Source: Bacillota bacterium (GTDB lineage: Bacteria > Bacillota > DTU030 > DUMP01). From it: DNA of 8,272 nucleotides. Made by a program: the position numbers and the translations under genes. This document shows positions 1 through 5,935 of this stretch, piece after piece. Within the stretch, counting starts at the first letter, position 1, and each line of letters starts with the position of its first letter. The notes under the pieces were generated by a model. It saw only the letters and a program-made list of their open reading frames with translations. It did no database searches and was not told the origin of the DNA. Where the stretch lies: assembly GCA_012735455.1 (NCBI GenBank), contig JAAYHG010000223.1:1-8272 (forward strand). The letters run 5' to 3'.

Positions 1-1276
1 GTGGTATGTCGTCTTTACGATAGCGCAATGGAGGGATAAAGATTGGTACCACATTGAGCCGATAGTAGAGGTCCTCGCGAAAGCGTCCTTCTTGAACAGC
101 CTGCTCGAGATTGATATTAGTTGCGGCGATTACCCTTACGTTCACGGTTATTGGGCTGTTGCCTCCAACCCTAATAATCTCTTTTTCTTGCAACACTCGC
201 AGCAACTTGGCCTGTAGGGCCGGGCTTATCTCGCCTATTTCGTCCAAGAAGATGGTGCCGCCCTGCGCTTCTTCAAAATAACCTTTCTTGCCATTACGGC
301 GGGCACCAGTGAAAGCCCCTTCTTCGTAGCCGAAAAGCTCGCTCTCCAGCAGAGACTCTGTAATAGCTGTACAGTTTACGCGAACAAATTGTCCCCGGCA
401 CCAGCGGCTTAGATTGTGAATGGCATGGGCAAATAGTTCCTTCCCAGTTCCGCTCTCCCCCCTCAGGAGGATGGTAGCCGGCAAATCGGCAGCCCTCTCC
501 GCTTGCTCAATAGCTGCCCTGAGCTCAGGACTCTCTCCAACAATGTCCTCAAACGTGTACTTTGCCTCCAGGTGGCGGATGCGTTGCTGGGCTCGTGCCA
601 GTTCTTCTGTGAGTTGTTTTATCTGCGATACATCGTGGATAACCCCGACACTGCCCCTTAGACGCCCTTGGACAATTATGGGTGCAACGTCAACAATGAC
701 TTCTTTGCGTTGGGGTCCTACCTTGAGCATTGCCCCTCGTACGGGTTTTTTCGTAGTAAGAACTTTAAGGTGGATACTTTCTCCTTCAGCAATATCTACG
801 TTAGCAGGCTTGCCAAGAACGTCCTTCTCCGTTAAACCGGTGAGCCTTGTGTATGCCGGATTAACCAAGATACCTCTACCGTGCTCATCTACTACGGAAA
901 TGGCATCCTGGGTAGCATTAATGATTGCCTGCAGCAGGAGTTCAGCCTGGGCTAGAGCGTTGATTTCTCTCTTGAGCCGGGCAATCAGGAAGGCAAAATC
1001 AGCGGCTTGCTGTGGACCCAAGATCCTGATACCGCGCACCTGCACTTTTGAGATGGCTTCCTTCGCTCTTTCTGTACCGCAAAGAACCACATCCAACCCC
1101 TCAAGTGTAGCCAATTGTGATGGCGACACTGTAGGAAGATCTGGAATCAGGTCTGGTTGTTCGTGCTGATCAGTAAAGCTAAGTTGACCTAGCAAACGGA
1201 TAAAATCGCATTCGCGTAAGCCATCGAGCATTTGTTTTGATTCGGAGCCAAAGGATGATATCACGACACCAATCAA
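1..1276 (-). CDS. PAS-domain sigma-54-dependent transcriptional activator (3' end outside window)
   Basis: Bacterial enhancer-binding protein that would remodel sigma-54 RNA polymerase by ATP hydrolysis. I translated 425 residues before the left edge. Residues 1-100 form an alpha/beta region I do not recognise, possibly a degenerate ligand-sensing domain. About 107-218 is a PAS domain, followed by a short charged linker (217-238). The AAA+ module has Walker A GESGTGKE (273-280), the sigma-54 contact loop GAFTGA (320-325), Walker B TIFLDE (341-346) and [20 protein letters not shown] near the edge. The C-terminal HTH is outside the window. An in-frame stop lies at 1363-1361, and no ATG or GTG precedes the domain. 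I chose TTG at 1276 because AAGGGGG sits 8 bases upstream (1291-1285). The layout recalls BkdR-type activators, whose gene lies near spo0A in Bacillus; that assignment is inference. The family call is firm; the start is weak. Confidence 0.9.
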   Translation of the reverse strand, partial: MIGVVISSFGSESKQMLDGLRECDFIRLLGQLSFTDQHEQPDLIPDLPTVSPSQLATLEGLDVVLCGTERAKEAISKVQVRGIRILGPQQAADFAFLIARLKREINALAQAELLLQAIINATQDAISVVDEHGRGILVNPAYTRLTGLTEKDVLGKPANVDIAEGESIHLKVLTTKKPVRGAMLKVGPQRKEVIVDVAPIIVQGRLRGSVGVIHDVSQIKQLTEELARAQQRIRHLEAKYTFEDIVGESPELRAAIEQAERAADLPATILLRGESGTGKELFAHAIHNLSRWCRGQFVRVNCTAITESLLESELFGYEEGAFTGARRNGKKGYFEEAQGGTIFLDEIGEISPALQAKLLRVLQEKEIIRVGGNSPITVNVRVIAATNINLEQAVQEGRFREDLYYRLNVVPIFIPPLRYRKDDIP

Positions 1277-1320
1277 GCTCCCCGCCCCCTTGCCGATAGC
1301 GACCGTTTTCTTAAGACTTC

Positions 1321-1361
1321 GGCAAACGAGGAGGGAATTCCTGTCTCCCTGGTTCTTTGCC
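1321..1361 (-). repeat. Nested inverted repeat between the MraY-like gene and the sigma-54 activator
   Basis: GGCAAA (1321-1326) pairs with TTTGCC (1356-1361), and AGGGA (1332-1336) pairs with TCCCT (1346-1350). The internal gaps are a symmetric 5/5 and the loop is 9 bases. The structure begins at the stop codon of the MraY-like gene. There is no U-tract on the minus strand, so it is not a standard intrinsic terminator. It could be an mRNA-stability or processing hairpin at the operon end, or a protein-binding palindrome before the activator gene. Confidence 0.5.
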
Positions 1362-2173
1362 TACTTCCTTATCCTGCCTAGACGATCAAGGACTAAGAGA
1401 TAGGGAACGTGGTTAATTAGCTGCGAAATCGAGTAGTAAGTTGCTAACACATGAACGGCAATAAGGACGAATAGACTAATGATCTGTCCGTCTAAGGATA
1501 AATCGTGGATAAGAATGAGTCCCAACAGGCCACCCAAGGCGTTTGCTCCTGTGTCCCCCAGCATGCCCTGTTCGCTGAGATCCACAGGAAGATAAGCCAG
1601 CAGAGCACCGACAGCAGCTAGTCCCAGCGTTCGAGCGGCCTGCCCACTTCCAGACACGGTAATTAGAAGAAGGGCGAACAAAAAACCTTTACCAGCGCGC
1701 CCAGGAGCGACATCAAGCAGATTAATGGCGTTCATGCAGAGTGCCAGGTTAAGCGCAGTTATCAGCATTCGACTTGGACTTGCCCTTTCAGAACTGAGTA
1801 CTACTGCAAAGAGCAGCCCTAAGACAGCCTTGATCATTCCGGTGGTTAGCCTTCTTTGTCTAAGAAAGCTCTTGAAGTGTCCTGCAAACCCGCGATTCTT
1901 GTGGTCACCGAGTACATCGTCTGCTAGACCGAGGAAGCCTGCTAGGTAAAGAAGCAAGACTGCTTGCCAGACAAGCACATCCGGTCCAGCTATTAAGAGA
2001 TGCAGCAGAAAAGTTGCCGTAAGCACTATGATTAAAGGTAGTCCCCAGGGAAAAGTAATCTCTTTCCCCCGGTAGTTTTGCTGTACCTTGTTTTGCTCGT
2101 AGAATAGTGCGCTGAAAGCAGGGCGAAGAAGATAAAAAAGCAGAAAAGAAAATACGGCCAAGAGATAAAGCAG
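1361..2173 (-). CDS. MraY/WecA-like polyprenyl-phosphate phosphosugar transferase (glycosyltransferase 4 family)
   Basis: Polytopic membrane protein of the family that moves a phospho-sugar from a UDP-sugar onto undecaprenyl phosphate at the inner face of the membrane. With the start used here it has 270 residues and roughly nine or ten hydrophobic helices. Visible motifs are LADDVLGD with the Asp pair at 85-86, NAINLLD with Asn148 and Asp154, and MLGDTGAN with Asp207. The second motif continues as VAPGRA instead of the usual DG-x-DG, and the His-rich cytoplasmic loop of MraY/WecA is not evident; the tail ends DRLGR. It therefore belongs to a divergent branch whose substrate I cannot name. 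It follows the glycosyltransferase stop at 2191 directly. AAAGGAGG is placed about 7 bases before CTG at 2173, which I take as the likely start; TTG at 2161 or TTG at 2242 are alternatives. Confidence 0.85.
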   Translation of the reverse strand: MLYLLAVFSFLLFYLLRPAFSALFYEQNKVQQNYRGKEITFPWGLPLIIVLTATFLLHLLIAGPDVLVWQAVLLLYLAGFLGLADDVLGDHKNRGFAGHFKSFLRQRRLTTGMIKAVLGLLFAVVLSSERASPSRMLITALNLALCMNAINLLDVAPGRAGKGFLFALLLITVSGSGQAARTLGLAAVGALLAYLPVDLSEQGMLGDTGANALGGLLGLILIHDLSLDGQIISLFVLIAVHVLATYYSISQLINHVPYLLVLDRLGRIRK

Positions 2174-2190
2174 GTAACTCCCTCCTTTCT
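2174..2190 (-). promoter_or_regulatory. Strong Shine-Dalgarno that decides the MraY-like start
   Basis: On the minus strand AAAGGAGGGAG follows the glycosyltransferase TGA (2193-2191) almost at once. It is one of the best Shine-Dalgarno matches in the window, yet no ATG, GTG or TTG lies at normal spacing. The codon at the ideal distance is CTG (2173-2171); the next TTG (2161) is about 19 bases away. This supports translational coupling and a rare CTG start. Confidence 0.5.
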
Positions 2191-2877
2191 TCAGTGCGAA
2201 GCAAATTGTTGTGACCGTATAATCACGCGACAAATCTGACAAAACTGTCGTCCGCGGTGCAAGATATCTCGCAGCGAACGGCCGGTGACACGGTGCTCTA
2301 GGGGCAGAGGGATTTCCGTAATGCTTAGCCCCATTTTCAATGCCTTGATAGTAAGACCAACCTCAAAACCGAAATCCCTGGGTAAAGGTAAGAGACGACG
2401 CAAGTCATCGCTTCGCAGTGCCCGTTGTCCTGATAAAGGGGCGCTGAGAGACTGTCCTGTTATCAGGCTTATACTCCAGCGTGCTAAACCCACAGTTAAA
2501 CCTATTCCTCCGCCAGGGCGTTGCCTCTTGGCAAAGGCCGCTACGGTCATGTCCGTCTGACCGGAGTAAAGTGGTGTGAGCAGAGCCAAAGCATGGCGAG
2601 CACTGTTGCCTAAGTCCGCATCCAGCAGGAGCAAGATTTCCCCTCTAACCTCAGTCAAAGCATGTTGAATAGCCCCCCCCTTGCCTACGTTTTGGGGAAG
2701 GGTTATCACCCGTGCACCATAGGAAAGTGCGACAGAAGCGGTGGCATCGTGTGATCCGTCATCCACCACGATGACTTCGCTTACGGGTAGTGAACGTACC
2801 CCTACTAAAGTAGCAGCTATCCTCTCGGCTTCATTATAAGCTGGTATCAAGACTGACGTGCTGCGCATACTTTTCAT
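2191..2877 (-). CDS. Family-2 glycosyltransferase (GT-A fold, polyprenyl-phosphate sugar transferase type)
   Basis: Predicted cytosolic GT-A nucleotide-sugar transferase of 228 residues, similar in layout to dolichyl-phosphate-mannose-synthase-type enzymes. Visible motifs are IPAYNEA (11-17), VVDDGS (37-42), NVGKGGA (about 63-69), the metal-binding DAD (86-88), GQRAL (140-144), GFEVGLTI (160-167) and an EHRVTGRS segment (194-201). No membrane segment is obvious. The ATG at 2877 overlaps the steB stop as ATGA and has GGGGAGAG a few bases upstream. An upstream GTG at 2892 is possible but lies inside steB and its Shine-Dalgarno is poorer. Its product probably acts with the MraY-like protein encoded next, building or modifying a lipid-linked envelope glycan; donor and acceptor are unknown. 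A run of eight G (minus strand, 2680-2673) encodes part of the GKGGA motif, and the frame is intact. Confidence 0.9.
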   Translation of the reverse strand: MKSMRSTSVLIPAYNEAERIAATLVGVRSLPVSEVIVVDDGSHDATASVALSYGARVITLPQNVGKGGAIQHALTEVRGEILLLLDADLGNSARHALALLTPLYSGQTDMTVAAFAKRQRPGGGIGLTVGLARWSISLITGQSLSAPLSGQRALRSDDLRRLLPLPRDFGFEVGLTIKALKMGLSITEIPLPLEHRVTGRSLRDILHRGRQFCQICRVIIRSQQFASH

Positions 2878-3674
2878 CTTTGCTCTCCCCACTCCAGCAC
2901 CGTTAGGGGCAAATCACCATCGCGGTAGTGTTCCTCGCTTCCGCTAAGCAGAGCCACCAGCGAAGCTAAGGCGACTGGTGACTCAGTACCACCACTGACA
3001 ACAGGAATTGCACATTGTTCAAAAGACAGACACTCTAATGATTCTCCAGTCGGTTCCATCGGTTCCAGGTGAAATCCGACTACGCGCATTCCATTTCCCT
3101 TTAGCACCTGCCCCAGTGACTCGGCCATAGCAAGCGTTTCCTTGTCCAGGGAACCTAAGAGCACAACTGCATCGACAGCAGTTGGCAACCCTTCTGGTAG
3201 GGCGCAGCCTTCCCACGGTGGCGTACTTGACTGTCCTGTAAGATATAGGGCCAGCTGTTTACCTAGTTCTCCCCTCCATGCGTTAGCCGCATTTGGTTCC
3301 CAATAAAATTCCCAAATGATATCCGCCCCTGCTGTCGCGAGGGTATCCTTTACTTCTCTGATGTTATTGGTGTCTATTGCTATGAGACCGAGCTTCTGCT
3401 CGCTTAAACGATCGGCGATAAGACTGGGTAATACCAGCCTAGCTAGGTCTTCTGCAGCTTGCTTTTGCGCTGCTACCAGGGTCAATTCAGCCTCTCTTAT
3501 GTTGGCTTCATGGCGCAGTTCGCTAAATGTGGCCTCTAGCTCTGCAATAACGTTTTGTTGCTCACCTAGAACCATCTCGGTTGTGGGAAGCGCAGTACCG
3601 ATAAAGATTCCAAGTGTTAGAGAAAGAAAGACTGCAGTGAGGGTCAAGAGATGGTATCTAAAATCCAGCATCAT
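2874..3674 (-). CDS. steB: SteB/MctB-like membrane protein (DUF3186, 'copper transporter' family)
   Basis: Single-pass membrane protein of 266 residues. It starts with the characteristic MMLDFRYHLLTLTAVFLSL, one hydrophobic helix at about 9-28, then a long charged coiled-coil-like stretch (about 33-80) and an alpha/beta extracytoplasmic domain (about 92-235). The family is named after mycobacterial MctB, proposed to act in copper handling; the corynebacterial member SteB partners SteA at the division site. Nothing here looks like a copper site beyond a few Cys residues (about 147, 205 and 211), so I prefer the SteB reading. The ATG at 3674 (a second ATG follows at once) has AAGGAG about 7 bases upstream. 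It begins 16 bases after the steA frame ends and overlaps the glycosyltransferase by 4 bases, so it is likely co-transcribed. Because steA is broken, its partner may be missing. Confidence 0.85.
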   Translation of the reverse strand: MMLDFRYHLLTLTAVFLSLTLGIFIGTALPTTEMVLGEQQNVIAELEATFSELRHEANIREAELTLVAAQKQAAEDLARLVLPSLIADRLSEQKLGLIAIDTNNIREVKDTLATAGADIIWEFYWEPNAANAWRGELGKQLALYLTGQSSTPPWEGCALPEGLPTAVDAVVLLGSLDKETLAMAESLGQVLKGNGMRVVGFHLEPMEPTGESLECLSFEQCAIPVVSGGTESPVALASLVALLSGSEEHYRDGDLPLTVLEWGEQR

Positions 3675-3690
3675 TTTCCCACTCCTTTTG

Positions 3691-4812
3691 CTACCAACCT
3701 AAAAGCAGGCGCAGCTTTAGGGTCCAAAGCCAAACCAATTGCTGCCAGCGTAGAGACGTCAGAAACACCGTTATTGTAGGTAGAATACCGGCGGCAAGAA
3801 GGCTGAGAAGGTACGCTGGTTTCAGACGCAGCTTATAAAGTTGGTTAACCCCTTTGGCATCAACAAGAACACTTCCCACTAACAAACGCACAAGGAAAGT
3901 ACTAGCCATTCCTGGTCGACCCTTTTCCAGGAAATCTAGCATGTGTGAGGGACTCCCGACGAGAACGATCTATTCACAACCGCTGTGGTAGGCCAAGAGA
4001 AGGGCAGCATCTTCGCTGGTACCAGGTACTGGAAAGAGCTTGGCAGACTTTTGTCTTGCCTCTAAGCGTTTTAACCCTGGTGCACTTCCATCTGGATAGG
4101 CGTGTACTACCAGCTCTGCCCCTGAGGACAACGCCTTATCGCTGACGCTGTCCATATCACCAATAATGACATGAGGTTTTAAGCCTTGTTCTAAGAGAGC
4201 ATCGGCTCCCCCATCGACAGCAACAAGAACAGGCTTTTCTTGGCGAATGTACGGCAAGATAGCCTTAAGGTCTTCTCGGAAGGTGGTGCCACGAACCACC
4301 ACCACAACCTGCCTGCCTTTCAGGCAGGTCTTGAGGGGAGGAACCCTTGGAAGAGACAGGATTAAGTCTTTCTCGTTCAAGGCATGAACCATGGTGTTTT
4401 TGATAAAGCTATCAAGCTGCTCCCCTAAACATTGTTCTGCTTGACGCAAGATTGTACTTACAGTCGCTAAAGTAAGGGGTGTACCGGTAGCAATAGGCTC
4501 GCTATTGCGGAAAATAGTGTTACCTCTTAACTCTACCTCCTGGCCGTCTCGTAGGCGAACGAAAATATCCTCTGATACCTGGTCCAGAATAGGAACCCCG
4601 GCTCTTAACAAGAGACCAGGCCCGCGGTTTATGTACTTGCCGGTAACTGAACGAGCGGTATTTATTACAGCCAAGATGCGGCGATCAAGTAGAGCCTGTG
4701 CTGCCACAGGATCAAGGTCCTCATGGGCAAGTATAGCTATGCTGCGCAAAGGCAAGCGTAGCAGCAACTTTTTCGTCGAGCGGTCTAAATAAGCGCGTCC
4801 CCTTATTGCCAT
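3691..4812 (-). pseudogene. steA: steA-like gene with an in-frame amber stop
   Basis: Member of the thiamin-pyrophosphokinase-like family known as 'putative cytokinetic ring protein SteA'. The full frame is 373 codons, a normal family length. Residues 1-280 include an N-terminal domain with INRGPGLLLRAGVP (61-74) and the nucleotide-binding-like VDGGADALLEQGLKPHVI (189-206) plus GDMDSVSD (208-215). Codon 281 is TAG (3972-3970). The same frame then continues with IVLVGSPSHMLDFLEKGRPG, GMASTFLVRLLVG, LVDAKGV and a C-terminal hydrophobic helix (about 332-355), which are the family's conserved end. One base change, for example TTG to TAG, explains the lesion. The start is ATG 4812 with GGGAGGG about 7 bases upstream; the open frame extends to 4872 but that stretch lies in the spo0A terminator. 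The truncated product would lose the membrane anchor. Sequencing error or stop readthrough is possible. Confidence 0.88.
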
Positions 4813-4850
4813 AGCCAGCCCTCCCGCACTAGTATGCGAAGAGATACAGG

Positions 4851-4880
4851 TAAATATTAAAAGGCAGCCCACAGGCTGCC
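4851..4880 (-). terminator. Intrinsic terminator after spo0A
   Basis: On the minus strand GGCAGCC (4880-4874), a 4-base TGTG loop and GGCTGCC (4869-4863) form a perfect 7-bp GC-rich stem, followed by TTTTAATATTTA. It lies 14 bases beyond the spo0A stop codon and separates spo0A, and any read-through from the insertion sequence, from steA. Confidence 0.85.
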
Positions 4881-4894
4881 CTTGTAAGATTGTT

Positions 4895-5128
4895 TTAACT
4901 GGCTTTGTTCTCTACGCGCAGCTTATCGGCAATCATGGCAATAAACTCCGAGTTGGTAGGTTTACCTCTGTTAACATCAATAGTGTAACCAAATAAGCTG
5001 TTGATAGTCTCTACATTACCTCGACTCCAGGCCACCTCAATAGCGTGACGAATGGCTCTTTCTACCCTGCTCGGCGTAGTGTTATACTTTTCCGCGATAA
5101 GTGTCAATGGCCATTTGAGATTCCCCAC
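4895..5128 (-). pseudogene. spo0A: spo0A 3' fragment (C-terminal half of the DNA-binding domain)
   Basis: The native part is 5101-4895: 67 codons beginning [10 protein letters not shown], with the recognition-helix segment [15 protein letters not shown], then [20 protein letters not shown] and the typical end RVENKAS. The ten residues before it (from GTG 5128) are encoded by the insertion-sequence end. It has no credible Shine-Dalgarno for GTG 5128, so independent translation is doubtful. The frame is the same as istB and is separated from it by the istB TGA (5161-5159) and ten further codons. Joined to the 5' fragment after deleting 5102-7557 and one ATAAG copy, the protein reads [13 protein letters not shown] without a gap, which is the expected Spo0A sequence. 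Alone, this piece lacks the receiver and the first part of the HTH and should not be regulated. Confidence 0.95.
5097..5101. repeat. Target-site duplication, left copy (ATAAG)
   Basis: ATAAG borders the insertion sequence on the low-coordinate side and is matched exactly at 7558-7562. Five bases is within the usual range for IS21-family elements. Keeping one copy restores the spo0A frame, which confirms the boundaries. Confidence 0.93.
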
Positions 5129-5147
5129 ATTTGGCCATGAAAATTCC
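5102..5147 (+). repeat. Left terminal inverted repeat of the IS21 element
   Basis: Starts TGTCAATGGCCAT. It contains TTCCCCACATTTGGCCA (5121-5137) overlapping TGGCCATGAAAATTCC (5132-5147), the latter matching 15 of 16 positions with the other end at the same distance from the tip. These repeated blocks are candidate IstA-binding sites. The tip lies 57 bases beyond the istB stop. Confidence 0.8.
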
Positions 5148-5158
5148 TCAGCCTCAGA

Positions 5159-5935
5159 TCAAACCTCTTTAGTTGGGGGAACCCGGAGCCGACTTCTCAT
5201 GCGGTAACTCTCTCCCTTCAAGGTGATGATATGAGCGTGGTGTAACAGGCGGTCTAGCACAGCGGCAGCAGTTGCTGGCTTGTCAAAGAGCTCTCCCCAT
5301 TCCTGAAACTCCAAGTTGCTAGTAACGATGAGAGAGCGGGTCTCATAAGCCTTGGCTATGACCTGAAATAAGTGGTTTGACCCAGTGGCATCAAGACTGA
5401 GGTACCCCACCTCGTCAAGGATAATCAGGTCATTGCGCAGAATCCGGTTCATGTGCTGGGAGAGGGTGCCATCGGCCAGGGCACTGTAGATGGTCTGCGT
5501 GAGGCTATCTGCAGTCATGAAGAGCACGCGATAGCCAGCATTGACAGCTGCGATTCCCAGCGCTACAGCCAGGTGGGTTTTGCCCACCCCCTGCGGCCCT
5601 AGCAGAACGATGTTCTCGTGAGCTTCAACAAACCCGAGCGTGGCCAGATCCAGCATGGACTGGCGACTGATAGAGTTCTGGAAGGCAAAGTCGAAGTCGT
5701 CCAGGGTCTTGTGGAAAGGAAACTTAGCGCTTTTTAGCCTCTTTATCTGCTGAGTATGCTCACGGGCTGCGATCTCTTGATCGACGATGTAGGCGAGGAA
5801 GTCCAGGTACGAGGGTTCTTCCCGCAGCGCTAATTCATTGACATCGTCAAGGAGCTCTCGGACCCGTCTGAGCTTCAGGCGTTTAAGGCCTTGTTCTAAG
5901 ATCGTTCGGTCGGCAGGAGGTATGGCCCTAATCAC
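5159..5935 (-). CDS. istB: IstB-like AAA+ ATPase, transposition helper
   Basis: DnaA/DnaC-like ATPase of 258 residues that helps the IS21 transposase with target capture and strand transfer. An N-terminal helical IstA/DNA-interaction region (1-105) is followed by Walker A GPQGVGKT (113-120), Walker B LIILDEVGYL with Asp174-Glu175, the sensor-I-like SLIVTSN (201-207) and an Arg-rich end GESYRMRSRLR. Length and motifs are those of a full-length family member. The start is GTG 5935, which overlaps the istA stop as GTGA, with GGGGGTG shortly upstream: classical translational coupling. Its frame continues, after its TGA, into the spo0A 3' fragment. Confidence 0.95.
   Translation of the reverse strand: MIRAIPPADRTILEQGLKRLKLRRVRELLDDVNELALREEPSYLDFLAYIVDQEIAAREHTQQIKRLKSAKFPFHKTLDDFDFAFQNSISRQSMLDLATLGFVEAHENIVLLGPQGVGKTHLAVALGIAAVNAGYRVLFMTADSLTQTIYSALADGTLSQHMNRILRNDLIILDEVGYLSLDATGSNHLFQVIAKAYETRSLIVTSNLEFQEWGELFDKPATAAAVLDRLLHHAHIITLKGESYRMRSRLRVPPTKEV

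Noticed and set aside
420..1169. 249-codon open frame on the plus strand
   Set aside because: It is antisense to the sigma-54 activator, whose PAS and AAA+ motifs are unmistakable; its own translation shows no domain. The shorter plus-strand frames opposite the other genes are rejected for the same reason.
3691..3942. Separate small gene of 83 codons starting at ATG 3942
   Set aside because: It is in the same frame as steA beyond the amber codon, carries the SteA C-terminal motifs and has no ribosome binding site of its own.
3970..3972. TAG in steA as a pyrrolysine codon
   Set aside because: No PYLIS-like or other recoding signal can be recognised, the site aligns with an ordinary hydrophobic residue, and a single-base nonsense change is simpler; kept only as an alternative to test.
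4813..4872. Upstream extension of steA (20 extra residues from 4872)
   Set aside because: The extension runs through the spo0A terminator hairpin and has no Shine-Dalgarno, whereas ATG 4812 has GGGAGGG at normal spacing.
5062..5138. ATG 5138 at the IS left end with GAGG upstream, as a new start feeding spo0A-C
   Set aside because: It is out of frame with the spo0A fragment and stops after about 18 codons.
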